DNA of 64,000 bases from Rhizobium sp. NFR03. Its GTDB lineage: Bacteria > Pseudomonadota > Alphaproteobacteria > Rhizobiales > Rhizobiaceae. Shown piece by piece: positions 53,793 to 63,663 of the stretch (its first letter is position 1; every line of letters begins with the position of its first letter). The stretch spans positions 112,471 through 176,470 of the forward strand of contig NZ_FOGR01000008.1 of assembly GCF_900111275.1 (NCBI RefSeq). Reading direction: 5' to 3'. Position numbers and translations under genes: made by a program. The notes below the pieces were generated by a model that searched no databases, was not told the DNA's origin, and was given only the letters and a program-made list of their open reading frames with translations.

Positions 53793-53864
53793 CCTACCTC
53801 ATCCATGACACCCAAGACGCCAGCGAAGTGCGTCATATCCGGAAACACGAAAAGGACGTTCGAC

Positions 53865-54995
53865 ATGAAACTGGGAATCGACAGCATCAAGCTGCCACAA
53901 TCGAAGACGCGCGGACCGCTCGCCAGCCTCGATCACGTTAAGGAGCTGGGCCTTGCTGGTATCTTCTTCAGCACAGCGCTGGACATGAGCCCGACGCTCG
54001 ACCCCGGCGCGCTCCGCGACATCCGCGCAAAGGCCGACGACCTCGGCCTTTACCTCGAAAGCGGCATCGGCAAGATCAACCCCTATTGCAGCGCGGAGGA
54101 ACCAGCCCTTCGGGCAGCCGGCGGCGGCGACATCATCGCCGGCTTCACGCGCATGATCGAGGCAAGCGCCGCGATCGGTTGTTTCGAGCTCTGGGTCGCG
54201 CCGGGCAACTTCAAATCCGAATACCGCGGCCGCTTGGCGAACGACCGATTCCGCACCGATGTAAGCTGGCAGGACCAGTTGGACGGTACGGAGAAGGTTT
54301 TGCGGAAACTCGCGCCCGTCGCCCGCGCCTATGGCGCGCACATGAACATCGAGACCCATGACGAGATTACGTCCTTCGAGATCCTGCGACTGATCGAGAA
54401 GGTCGGCGAGGACTGCGTCGGTGTGGTGTTCGACACGGCAAACGGCCTCCAGCGTGGCGAGCATCCGGTCTATGCCGCCCGACGCCTTGCGCCGTATATC
54501 CGTCAGACGCACATCAAGGATGCCTATGTCGGCCGGGCACCCGGCGGCCTCGATTTCCAGACACGGCCCTGCGGCGGCGGCATTGTCGATTTCGCCACGA
54601 TCTTGCCAATCCTCGGCAAAGCCAACCCGACCCTCAACCTCTCGCTGGAAGTCGCCCAATCGGTGGAGGACAAGCCGCGCCGCGCCAATCCGCGTCAGTG
54701 CATCGAGATCGATGACCCGACCTGGCGTGCTGGCCATCCCGATCTGACAGAGAATGAGCTCACAGCTTACATGGCGATGGTGGTTTCCTACGAGGCACGC
54801 GTAAAGTCGGGCGGCGTGCCGGATTGGGAGGACTATGAAGCCAGCCAGTACGGCTATCCGACCTATAAGAACCAGTCCTACGGCTTCGATGCTGCCATTG
54901 GCTTCATCCAGCAGTCGGCCGATCACATTCGTTCGATCTGCCGGGACAAGGGCATTGAGCTTGCTTTCTCGGAGGCGAAGCGGCACGCGGCCTGA
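53865..54995 (+). CDS. TIM-barrel sugar-phosphate isomerase/epimerase-like protein
   Basis: The 376-residue protein (start 53865, MKLGIDSIKLPQSKTRGPLA) shows the AP-endonuclease-2-type barrel: LGLAGIFFSTALDMSPTLDP, then a metal site with HMNIETHDEI, VGVVFDTANGLQRG and IRQTHIKDAYVG (Glu, Asp, His ligands). Such proteins are isomerases, epimerases or dehydratases of sugar-like substrates. It follows the permease gene, so it acts on the imported compound. The substrate is not predicted. Confidence 0.85.
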   Translation: MKLGIDSIKLPQSKTRGPLASLDHVKELGLAGIFFSTALDMSPTLDPGALRDIRAKADDLGLYLESGIGKINPYCSAEEPALRAAGGGDIIAGFTRMIEASAAIGCFELWVAPGNFKSEYRGRLANDRFRTDVSWQDQLDGTEKVLRKLAPVARAYGAHMNIETHDEITSFEILRLIEKVGEDCVGVVFDTANGLQRGEHPVYAARRLAPYIRQTHIKDAYVGRAPGGLDFQTRPCGGGIVDFATILPILGKANPTLNLSLEVAQSVEDKPRRANPRQCIEIDDPTWRAGHPDLTENELTAYMAMVVSYEARVKSGGVPDWEDYEASQYGYPTYKNQSYGFDAAIGFIQQSADHIRSICRDKGIELAFSEAKRHAA

Positions 54996-55154
54996 TCCAT
55001 GAGAGGGTGTCGGACGCACGAACATTATCCGACACCTGCAACGTTCATCTGTGTGACGCGACATGCGCAGGAACATTCATATGGAAATTATTACGGCATA
55101 GAGATATCTGGGAACGGAGGGTGTTGCACTTCGGCAAGCTGTTCCAAAGGTAAT

Positions 55155-55916
55155 ATGGAGACCACCATGAGAAAGCCGCGCCGGCAAAACACGAAAGTCC
55201 CGTCGGGCACCAGCGGTATTGTGGAAACGTTGGATACCGGCAACGACGACGTATCGGAGCGCATCCGCAACACGCTGGCCGCCGCCATCGGCGAAGGCGC
55301 GCTGAAGCCTGGCACCAAAATTCTTGAGGAGGCGATCGCCGAGCACTTCGGCGTGAGCCGCACCGTCGTGCGCGGCGCCCTCGGAGTCCTTGAAAGCGAC
55401 CACTTGCTGGAGCGCAAGCGCAACCGCGGCACCTTCGTTGCAGAGCCGAGCATCGAGCAGGCGAAGAACCTTTTCGAGGCCCGTCGCAAGCTGGAGCACC
55501 TCCTCCTAGACCTCGTCATCACGCGTGCGACGACGGAGGAGCTAGACGCATTGCAGAGACTGACCGACGAGGAAGAGCATATCCATCACCATGGTGACGA
55601 GAAGTCGAAGACCGTCCTGTCCGGCAAGTTCCACATTGTCCTTGCGGAGCTATCCGGCAACCCGGTGCTTACCGAAATGCTCGCCAAGATCGTTGCCCGC
55701 CTCTCCCTCGTCATGTCGCTCTATGAGGAGGAACGCAAGGACGACTGCGGCGCCGATCACCATCGCCTCATCGTCGCCGCCCTGAAGGCAAAGGACCTTC
55801 GCAAAGCTCAGGACCTTATGGACCATCACCTCGCCGACATCGAAGCGCGCGTTCGCCTGACCGAAGGACAGGGTGATCGGCATACGTTTCTGGCTGTGCT
55901 CGAGAGCTTTTCTTGA
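55155..55916 (+). CDS. GntR-family regulator (FadR/FCD type)
   Basis: The 253-residue protein starts at 55155 (METTMRKPRRQNTKVPSGTS; 55167 also possible, with GGAG upstream). A winged helix lies at about 40-105 (ILEEAIAEHFGVSRTVVRGA), followed by a helical FCD domain with conserved metal-site residues (HIHHHGDEKS, KFHIVLAELSGNPV, DHHLADIEARV). It is the last gene of the rightward arm and probably the effector-responsive regulator of the divergent operons. Confidence 0.9.
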   Translation: METTMRKPRRQNTKVPSGTSGIVETLDTGNDDVSERIRNTLAAAIGEGALKPGTKILEEAIAEHFGVSRTVVRGALGVLESDHLLERKRNRGTFVAEPSIEQAKNLFEARRKLEHLLLDLVITRATTEELDALQRLTDEEEHIHHHGDEKSKTVLSGKFHIVLAELSGNPVLTEMLAKIVARLSLVMSLYEEERKDDCGADHHRLIVAALKAKDLRKAQDLMDHHLADIEARVRLTEGQGDRHTFLAVLESFS

Positions 55917-55950
55917 GGTGTCGCGGAAGCGTTGTATTTCTTGCGGTGGT

Positions 55951-56166
55951 TCACTGAATAGTAACGGGAATGCCATATGCAAAACGTTTGACGGTGATCC
56001 GCCCGATCTTTGCGGAATGCATCGTAGACACCGGTCGGTCGAAGCGAACGATCAGTGTAACTTCGTAGGGCACATAGACCTTGGTCGACCAGTCCTTGAT
56101 CTCATCCCAGTCGTCAGACATGACTTTGTGGTCCTGCTGGATGGGGTTGCCCTTGGCGTCCTAAAG
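55951..56166 (-). pseudogene. AraC-type N-terminal domain remnant
   Basis: Between stops on the minus strand the frame reads DAKGNPIQQDHKVMSDDWDE, IKDWSTKVYVPYEVTLIVRF, DRPVSTMHSAKIGRITVKRF and AYGIPVTIQ before TGA (55953-55951). It resembles the AraC_binding_2 domain of regulators such as those for aromatic catabolism. Both the start and the DNA-binding half are missing. It lies 380 bases from the end of the intact AraC gene. Confidence 0.45.
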
Positions 56167-56331
56167 CAGCGCATTGTGAAGCACATCTGCGGCCACTTGA
56201 TTTTTCACCGATCATTTCGACCTGCGACGCACAAAGCATAACGCTTCGGAGCGGAAATCGGAAGGTGAGCGGCGCGCTACGTTTCGCTTTGCATGGTCTG
56301 AGGTCCCCTAACGGTCCGGTAATTCCGCAGC

Positions 56332-57210
56332 TTAACTATTCTCGAGACGTGCCTGTTCGCGCAGGCGCCATGCGCGTGGTGCTTCACCGCTGCGGCTGAA
56401 AAAGAAGCGGGAAAAATATGCTGGATCTGCAAAGCCCAGATGAGCCGCAACCTCGCTGGCGGGCGCTGTTGAAAACAACAGCTGCGCCTTCGATTCTTCC
56501 ATCAGTTTTTCCGCGATTAGGTCATGCGCCGTGCATCCCAGCGCCGAGCGGACGATGCGATTGAGGTGGGTGGGCGACACGCCCAACGCTTCCGCATAGA
56601 AGGCGACTGGCTTATGCGCGCGGAAATGCTCCTGTATCAGGGCTCGAAGCGCATCGATACGGCGTCGCTTGTCCGCAGCGAATTGCGGGCTTGCATCCTG
56701 GGCAGATGAAATTCGGGTGAGCAGCTGTAATGTCGAAGAGATATAGGCTGCCATAAGGTTGCCGCGCCCAATGCGACGATTGTCGAACTCGTCGGCAAGT
56801 CTTGTCAGCGTTTGCGCCACATAGGCCGCGTCCGCGTGGTTGATGTCGAGCCGCGTGACCTGCGGTGCCGAAAGCATTCCGCCGCGTTCGCCAGGACCAT
56901 GGCCGAGATGGGTGTTGAGGATCGTTAGCACGAGGCCCTTTACGTTGCGCGAGAAGCGAAACCCGTGATTGAACCGGGCTGGTACGATGACCACCGAGGG
57001 CGGGGAAATCGGCACGATTCGATCGTCGAGCAAGGCATCGCCCGATCCACTTTCGAGGTACAATATCTGAAAGAAATATTCATGTCGGTGAAGCCGAATT
57101 TCCCATCCATAACGGCTGCTTCGCGTCTCGATTGTTTCGCAATGCACCCAAAAATCAGGCTCTTCGCGCGCATTCTCACCGTAGAGCATGTATGTAGGAA
57201 CGGACTGCAC
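56332..57210 (-). CDS. pobR: AraC-type PobR regulator of 4-hydroxybenzoate catabolism
   Basis: The gene is divergent from pobA, the arrangement known in Agrobacterium, where PobR is AraC-type. The start is taken as the GTG at 57210, behind GGGAGAAGA, giving 292 residues that begin VQSVPTYMLYGENAREEPDF. The frame is open as far as the ATG at 57330, but that would overlap the pobA start codon. The cupin-type sensor domain (HRHEYFFQILYLESGSGDAL) is followed by two helix-turn-helices (EALGVSPTHLNRIVRSALGC and ASEVAAHLGFADPAYFSRFF). It presumably activates pobA in response to 4-hydroxybenzoate. Confidence 0.82.
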   Translation of the reverse strand: MQSVPTYMLYGENAREEPDFWVHCETIETRSSRYGWEIRLHRHEYFFQILYLESGSGDALLDDRIVPISPPSVVIVPARFNHGFRFSRNVKGLVLTILNTHLGHGPGERGGMLSAPQVTRLDINHADAAYVAQTLTRLADEFDNRRIGRGNLMAAYISSTLQLLTRISSAQDASPQFAADKRRRIDALRALIQEHFRAHKPVAFYAEALGVSPTHLNRIVRSALGCTAHDLIAEKLMEESKAQLLFSTAPASEVAAHLGFADPAYFSRFFFSRSGEAPRAWRLREQARLENS

Positions 57211-57238
57211 TGCACTTCTTCTCCCGCCAGAATGTTCA

Positions 57239-58502
<1,264 letters not shown>

Positions 58503-58605
58503 CGGAGTGTGAATATGGTGTGCGGACCCAGCGACATGCGTTGAAAATGCAATTTGAAACGGTGCAAAGCCCGGGAGGTGCGCACCAAAATGGGAGGACT
58601 AGATC

Positions 58606-59778
58606 ATGAGGAAAATCATTCTCGCGGCTATCGCAGCCGCGGCACTGAGCGGCACGGCGTATGCAGACGTCATCAAGGTTGGCGTGGTGGGTCCGTTCTC
58701 GGGTCCGTTTGCCTTGCAGGGCAAGAACTTCAAGGCCGGGATCGACGCTTATATGGCGATCAACGGCAACAAGATCGGTGATGACACGGTTGAGATCATC
58801 TATCGCGACGTGCCGCAGGCAGATCCGGCCCAGTCCAAGGCGCTTGGTCAGGAATTGGTCGTCAAGGAGAAGGTGCAATATCTGGCGGGGTTCTACTTCA
58901 CCCCGGATGCCATGGCGGTGACACCGATCCTGAAGCAGGCAAAGGTGCCGATGGTCATCATGAATGCCGCGACGTCTGCGATCATGAAGACAAGCCCGCT
59001 GGTCGTGCGCACGTCGTTCACCACTTGGCAGACGTCGACCCCGATCGCGACCGTGGCATTCGAGGCTGGCGTCAAGAAGATGATCTCCGTGGTCAGCGAT
59101 TACGGTCCTGGCATCGACGCGGAAAATGCCTTCAAGGCGGGCTTCGTGAAAGCCGGCGGCGAGGTCGTACAGTCAATCCGCATGCCACTGACGACCAATG
59201 ATTTCAGCCCGATCATGCAACGCATCAAGGATTCGGGCGCAGATGGTGTCTTCGCCTTTCTTCCATCCGGCCCAACCACACTCGGCTTCGTCAAGGCTTA
59301 CAATGACAACGGCTTGAAAGCGGCTGGCGTGAAGTTCTTCGCGCCTGGAGACCTGACGCAGGAATCCGACCTGCCGGCACTTGGCGATGCGGCGCTTGGC
59401 ATCCAGACCACCTTCCACTACGCGGTTTCGCATGACTCGCCGGAAAACAAGGCATTCGTCGAGGCGGCCACCAAGGCGATTGGCAACAAAGCGGAGCTTT
59501 CCTTTCCGGCAGTCGGCGCGTTCGATGGCATGCACGTCATCTACAAGATGATCGAGGCGACGGGCGGCAAGCAGGACGCGGAAAAGGCTGTCGACGCGGT
59601 AAAGGGCCTGTCTTGGACCAGCCCGCGCGGACCAGTGTCGATTGATCCGGAAAGCCGGCACATCACGCAGAACATCTACCTTCGCGAAGTCGTGAAAGCT
59701 GATGACGGCACCTATATCAATAAGGAAATCCGCACCTTCGAAAAGCAGGGCGATCCAGGCCTCGCTGCCGTGAGATAA
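58606..59778 (+). CDS. Liv-type ABC substrate-binding protein, probably aromatic acid
   Basis: The 390-residue protein has a signal peptide (ending YADVIKVG) and the Peripla_BP_6 fold: VGVVGPFSGPFALQGKNFKA, GNKIGDDTVEIIYRDVPQAD and VPMVIMNAATSAIMKTSPLV. It is the first gene of a complete Liv cassette and is preceded by GGAGG-like sequence (ATGGGAGGACTAG) before the ATG at 58606. Its position 100 bases after pobA suggests it binds 4-hydroxybenzoate or another aromatic acid rather than a branched-chain amino acid. Confidence 0.88.
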   Translation: MRKIILAAIAAAALSGTAYADVIKVGVVGPFSGPFALQGKNFKAGIDAYMAINGNKIGDDTVEIIYRDVPQADPAQSKALGQELVVKEKVQYLAGFYFTPDAMAVTPILKQAKVPMVIMNAATSAIMKTSPLVVRTSFTTWQTSTPIATVAFEAGVKKMISVVSDYGPGIDAENAFKAGFVKAGGEVVQSIRMPLTTNDFSPIMQRIKDSGADGVFAFLPSGPTTLGFVKAYNDNGLKAAGVKFFAPGDLTQESDLPALGDAALGIQTTFHYAVSHDSPENKAFVEAATKAIGNKAELSFPAVGAFDGMHVIYKMIEATGGKQDAEKAVDAVKGLSWTSPRGPVSIDPESRHITQNIYLREVVKADDGTYINKEIRTFEKQGDPGLAAVR

Positions 59779-59838
59779 GCCTCAAGAACCTCGAAGCATC
59801 GGTGGGTCCATGACCTGCCGATTTGAGCAGGATATTCC

Positions 59839-60702
59839 ATGCAGACAGTCTTCAGCATAGCCATCGATGCCCTTGCCTATGGCATGGTGCTGTTCGTCAT
59901 TTCCATCGGTCTTTCGGTGACGATGGGATTGATGCGCGTCGTCAACCTGGCGCATGGCGCCTTCGCCATGATCGGCGGTTACATCGCATCCTATGTGGCG
60001 CGCGATCTCGGCCTCGGCTATTCGGTCGCAGTGATCGCGGCTGTTGTGTTGACGATCATCATCGCCATCCCGATCGAGCGGTTTCTTTATCGGCGCATCT
60101 ATGGTGCTCCCGAATTGACGCAGGTTCTGATGACGATTGGCATCACCTTCTGTGTCATCGGCATTGCCAACTATGTCATGGGACCGACGCTGAAGACCAT
60201 CCCGTTGGCGGGCCCGCTGCAAGGCGCCGCCAACCTTGGCTTCCGCAGCATTTCCGTCCATCGCCTGTTTGCCATCGTCTGCGGTCTCGTCGTAGCGCTC
60301 GGTCTGTGGTTCGCGATCGAAAGGACCAGTTTTGGCGTCAAGGTGCGGGCGTCTGTGGACGACGCCGCCATGGCGTCCGCGCTCGGTGTCCGCACTGAGG
60401 TCATTTACGCGATCAGCTTTGCAATCGCGGTCGGTCTTGCCGCTTTCGGCGGGGTCGTCGGCGCGGAACTTTTGCCGGTAGAACCCTATTACGCACTTCG
60501 CTACATGGTGACGTTTCTCGTTGTCGTCTCCGTCGGTGGCGCGGGATCCATTCCGGGCGCTCTTGCGGCGTGTCTGCTGCTGGGTGCGATCGATACGACC
60601 GGACGTTACCTGATGCCGGAATTCGGAGAATTCTTCTTCTACCTCGCGGTGATCGCGATCATCTGCGTGTTTCCGCGCGGCCTTGCCGGAAGAGCCAAAT
60701 GA
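59839..60702 (+). CDS. livH: Liv-type ABC permease LivH
   Basis: The 287-residue hydrophobic protein has the LivH pattern SIGLSVTMGLMRVVNLAHGA, RRIYGAPELTQVLMTIGITF and the loop RTSFGVKVRASVDDAAMASA, with about eight membrane segments. The gene overlaps the next start (ATGA at 60699-60702). It is part of the import operon. Confidence 0.92.
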   Translation: MQTVFSIAIDALAYGMVLFVISIGLSVTMGLMRVVNLAHGAFAMIGGYIASYVARDLGLGYSVAVIAAVVLTIIIAIPIERFLYRRIYGAPELTQVLMTIGITFCVIGIANYVMGPTLKTIPLAGPLQGAANLGFRSISVHRLFAIVCGLVVALGLWFAIERTSFGVKVRASVDDAAMASALGVRTEVIYAISFAIAVGLAAFGGVVGAELLPVEPYYALRYMVTFLVVVSVGGAGSIPGALAACLLLGAIDTTGRYLMPEFGEFFFYLAVIAIICVFPRGLAGRAK

Positions 60703-61724
60703 AGAAGGAACATGTCAAAATGACCTCCAGCGTGAACAGCGACATCTTGCTTGGCGTGAAAGCGCGTGGCTCTCTGGTGCGCGACCTGATCGGCATCGCA
60801 GTTATCGTGGTTGCCGCCGTGATCGGCTATCTGCTTTTCCCGGACAATCTGGCGCTCCTGACGCGCATCCTCGCCATTGCTCTTCTCGTTCTGGCACTTG
60901 ATCTTGTCACTGGATATTGCGGGGTTGCGACGCTTGGTCACGCCGCGCTGTTCGGCGCGGGCGCCTATGCGGCGGGTATTCTCTCGGCTCATTACGGAAT
61001 AAATGATCCGTTTCTGATGACATTGGCCGGTCTCGTCGGCGGTGCCGCTTCTGGTCTGCTTTGTGGAGCGATCATGCTGCGCGCCCATGGATTGCCGCAG
61101 CTCGTCCTGTCGATTGCGCTGATCCATCTGTTTCACGAGCTTGCCAACAAGATGTCGTCCTGGACCGGCGGCAGCGACGGACTTGCAGGTATTGCGCCAG
61201 ACCCGGTGTTCGGCATGTTCGAGTTCGACCTCTATGGCCAGACTGCCTATGTTTTCGGCGTGGCTCTTCTGTTGATAGTATTTCTTTCTCTAAGGATTCT
61301 CGTTCGTTCGCCTTTCGGTATGCTCAGCCGCGGTATTCGCCAGGATAAGCTGCGCGTCCGTGCCATGGGCGCATCCCCAAGCTCCGTGCTGATCAGAATG
61401 TATGTCATCTCGGGCGCGGTCGCAGGCCTCGGCGGCGCGTTGAACGCCATCTCGACGCAGGTCGTCGCGCTCGACACGCTGTCCTTCACCCAGTCTGCCG
61501 AAGCGCTGGTCATGCTGGTGCTCGGCGGGACCGGATCGCTGTTCGGCGCATTGACCGGAACGCTGATCTTCATGCTGTTTGAGGATTACGTTTCGGCCGC
61601 CAATCCCTTTCACTGGCTGACGATGGTTGGCGCGTTGCTGATCGCCGTTGTCCTGTTCGCGCCGAAGGGGATTTATGGAACTGCTGCCGATTACTTTGCG
61701 CTGCGTCGGAAGGCAAAGCCATGA
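60699..61724 (+). CDS. livM: Liv-type ABC permease LivM
   Basis: The 341-residue protein (ATG at 60699 coupled to livH; MTSSVNSD at 60720 also possible) has the LivM features: about nine membrane segments, LDLVTGYCGVATLGHAALFG, RSPFGMLSRGIRQDKLRVRA and LGGTGSLFGALTGTLIFMLF. It is partnered with LivH. The stop overlaps the livG start (ATGA). Confidence 0.92.
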   Translation: MKKEHVKMTSSVNSDILLGVKARGSLVRDLIGIAVIVVAAVIGYLLFPDNLALLTRILAIALLVLALDLVTGYCGVATLGHAALFGAGAYAAGILSAHYGINDPFLMTLAGLVGGAASGLLCGAIMLRAHGLPQLVLSIALIHLFHELANKMSSWTGGSDGLAGIAPDPVFGMFEFDLYGQTAYVFGVALLLIVFLSLRILVRSPFGMLSRGIRQDKLRVRAMGASPSSVLIRMYVISGAVAGLGGALNAISTQVVALDTLSFTQSAEALVMLVLGGTGSLFGALTGTLIFMLFEDYVSAANPFHWLTMVGALLIAVVLFAPKGIYGTAADYFALRRKAKP

Positions 61725-62485
61725 GCGCAGTGTTCGAGGTCAGCAACCTTAAGAAGACGTTTGGTGGCCTGACTGTCACCGACAACGTCTCACTTTCCAT
61801 GATGCCGGGCGACCGTGTCGCCCTGATCGGGCCTAACGGCGCGGGCAAGACCACGTTCGTCAACCTCGTTGCCGGCAATCTTCAGCCAAACTCCGGAGAT
61901 GTGCGCCTTAACGGGGAGAACGTCACGAAAATCGGCGCCACGGGCCGCGTCAGGCGTGGTCTCGTGCGCTCCTTTCAGGTCACCCGGCTGTTTCAGGACA
62001 TGACGCCTGCTGAACATGTGGCACTTGCAGTGCTGCAACGCGACGGACGCGCTACTCGCTTGTTCGGCAATTTTCTGACGATGCCCGATGTCATGGCCGA
62101 AGTCGCGGCGCTGCTTGGAAAGCTCGGTCTGGCCGATCTTGCGCACCGCAGGGTCAGCGAGATTGCCTACGGGCAGCAACGCCTTCTGGAACTTGCCATG
62201 GCGCTGGCGCTAAAGCCGAAAGTCCTGCTTCTCGACGAACCGGCTGCTGGCGTGCCGCAAAGTGATACCGGCCGTATCGAACAGGCGCTTGCGGACCTGC
62301 CAACCGATCTTGCGGTGCTGATGATCGAGCATGACATGGATCTGGTCTTCCGATTTGCGAAACGCGTTATCGTTCTGGCAACGGGAGCCGTTATCTTCGA
62401 TGGCCTGCCCGCTGATGTCACCAAGGATGCCCGCGTGCGGGAAGCGTATCTAGGGAGCTATGCCGATGCCAGCCACGTCGCTTGA
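61721..62485 (+). CDS. livG: Liv-type ABC ATPase LivG
   Basis: The 254-residue ATPase has Walker A LIGPNGAGKTT, the Q-loop VRSFQVTRLFQDMTPAEHVA and Walker B KVLLLDEPAAGVPQSDTGRI. The signature is ISEIAYGQQRLLELAMAL-like: the usual LSYGQQ appears as SEIAYGQQR. It is coupled to livM, and its end overlaps the livF start by 26 bases. Confidence 0.92.
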   Translation: MSAVFEVSNLKKTFGGLTVTDNVSLSMMPGDRVALIGPNGAGKTTFVNLVAGNLQPNSGDVRLNGENVTKIGATGRVRRGLVRSFQVTRLFQDMTPAEHVALAVLQRDGRATRLFGNFLTMPDVMAEVAALLGKLGLADLAHRRVSEIAYGQQRLLELAMALALKPKVLLLDEPAAGVPQSDTGRIEQALADLPTDLAVLMIEHDMDLVFRFAKRVIVLATGAVIFDGLPADVTKDARVREAYLGSYADASHVA

Positions 62486-63194
62486 GGTCGAAAACCTCTC
62501 TGCCGGATACGGCCAGACGAAGGTGCTGGAAGACGTTTCCTTCTCTGTGCCTGCTGGCCAGCGTCTTGCCGTGCTTGGCCGTAACGGTATGGGCAAGACG
62601 ACATTGCTCGCCACGCTCGCCGGCCAGACCAAACGCTATGACGGACGCATCCGACTTGGTAGCACGGACATCACGACCTCGCCGAGCGCTTCTAGAGCCC
62701 ATGCGGGCCTTGGTTATGTGCCGCAGGCGCGTTGCGTGTTTCCGACGCTCACTGTGGAGGAAAATCTGTTCGTTGGCCTGAAAGGACGGCCGAAATCGGG
62801 GTTGGAAGAGGCTTACCAGATGTTTCCGCGCCTCAAGGAGCGCCGCCGCAATCTTGGCAACCAGTTGTCGGGGGGTGAACAGCAAATGCTTTCCACCGCC
62901 CGCTCCATCCTAGGTCGCCCATCAGTTCTGCTGCTGGACGAACCGCTGGAAGGGCTGGCTCCGGTGATCTGCGAGGAACTGATGCTGGCCTTCGCCGATC
63001 TAGCGAAAACGGGCGACATGACAATCCTTCTGGTCGAGCAACGTATCCAGAGCGCGCTGGACTTCGCCGAGCAGCTGATCATTCTCGAACGCGGCAGGCT
63101 GGCTTGGAGCGGAACGCCAAAGGCGCTTGCCGGGGAGCATGACACGGTGGAGCGACTTCTAGGAGTCGGTGGGCTTTTGAGCGAGGAAGGCTAA
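62460..63194 (+). CDS. livF: Liv-type ABC ATPase LivF
   Basis: The 244-residue ATPase starts at 62460 (MPMPATSLEVENLSAGYGQT). Walker A VLGRNGMGKTTLLATLAG, Q-loop VPQARCVFPTLTVEENLFVG, signature LSGGEQQMLSTARSILGRPS and Walker B LLLDEPLEGLAPVI. It is last in the pobA-liv operon. Its stop codon directly abuts the IS5-like remnant. The gene appears complete, since the C-terminus LLGVGGLLSEEG is of normal length. Confidence 0.92.
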   Translation: MPMPATSLEVENLSAGYGQTKVLEDVSFSVPAGQRLAVLGRNGMGKTTLLATLAGQTKRYDGRIRLGSTDITTSPSASRAHAGLGYVPQARCVFPTLTVEENLFVGLKGRPKSGLEEAYQMFPRLKERRRNLGNQLSGGEQQMLSTARSILGRPSVLLLDEPLEGLAPVICEELMLAFADLAKTGDMTILLVEQRIQSALDFAEQLIILERGRLAWSGTPKALAGEHDTVERLLGVGGLLSEEG

Positions 63195-63334
63195 GCAGTG
63201 TGGACGGATTTGATCAATGTGAATCCTACGGCGATTGCGACGATGGAGGCGAAGTTCCTTTAGACTTCTCGCATCTTAGTTAGCGCTATGCGCTTGAAGC
63301 GTTTGAGTTTCCCGACTGCTTGCTCAACTGGCAC
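63191..63334 (-). mobile_element. IS5-family transposase C-terminal remnant
   Basis: On the minus strand the frame PVEQAVGKLKRFKRIALTKM, REV, stop, RNFASIVAIAVGFTLIKSVH, TA ends at the TAG at 63193-63191. This is the C-terminus of IS5-family transposases, with an in-frame TAA. Neither the rest of the transposase nor paired terminal repeats were found in the following bases, so it is a dead fragment. Its end touches the livF stop. Confidence 0.65.
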
Positions 63335-63663
63335 AACCTTCGTGGGGTTACCAAAAAGGGTTTGCTGCTAAACGAACCTAGTCCCATCAGCGACGACCCA
63401 CAGCCGAGCCGCGCTCTTTGGTCACATGTGTACCAAACACATCAGCGTGAACGATAGAGACAGAAATAACTGACGATCTTAAGCAAGAACTCTTGGCACT
63501 AACGCATAGCCCTGAACTAATGGCTCCGGAGCCTTCGAAAATGCGTCCAGAGAAAAAAGTCTTGGCGTCATCATTTCTAGGGCGTCAAAGCTGCGCGACG
63601 CGGACTTGGACGTCCAAAGAGTAATGCGCCAAAAGACCCTCTGACATTGCGCTTCGACGCATG
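63335..63663. other. 330-bp stretch between the two IS remnants
   Basis: Nothing recognisable as a gene is present. It probably contains decayed insertion-sequence or flanking DNA. The last 8 bases (63656-63663) would be the target duplication of the IS66-type element if the end is at 63664. Confidence 0.35.

Noticed and set aside
63335..63663. Full IS5-like element
   Set aside because: No second terminal repeat and no recognisable transposase N-terminus. Only the C-terminal remnant is supported.
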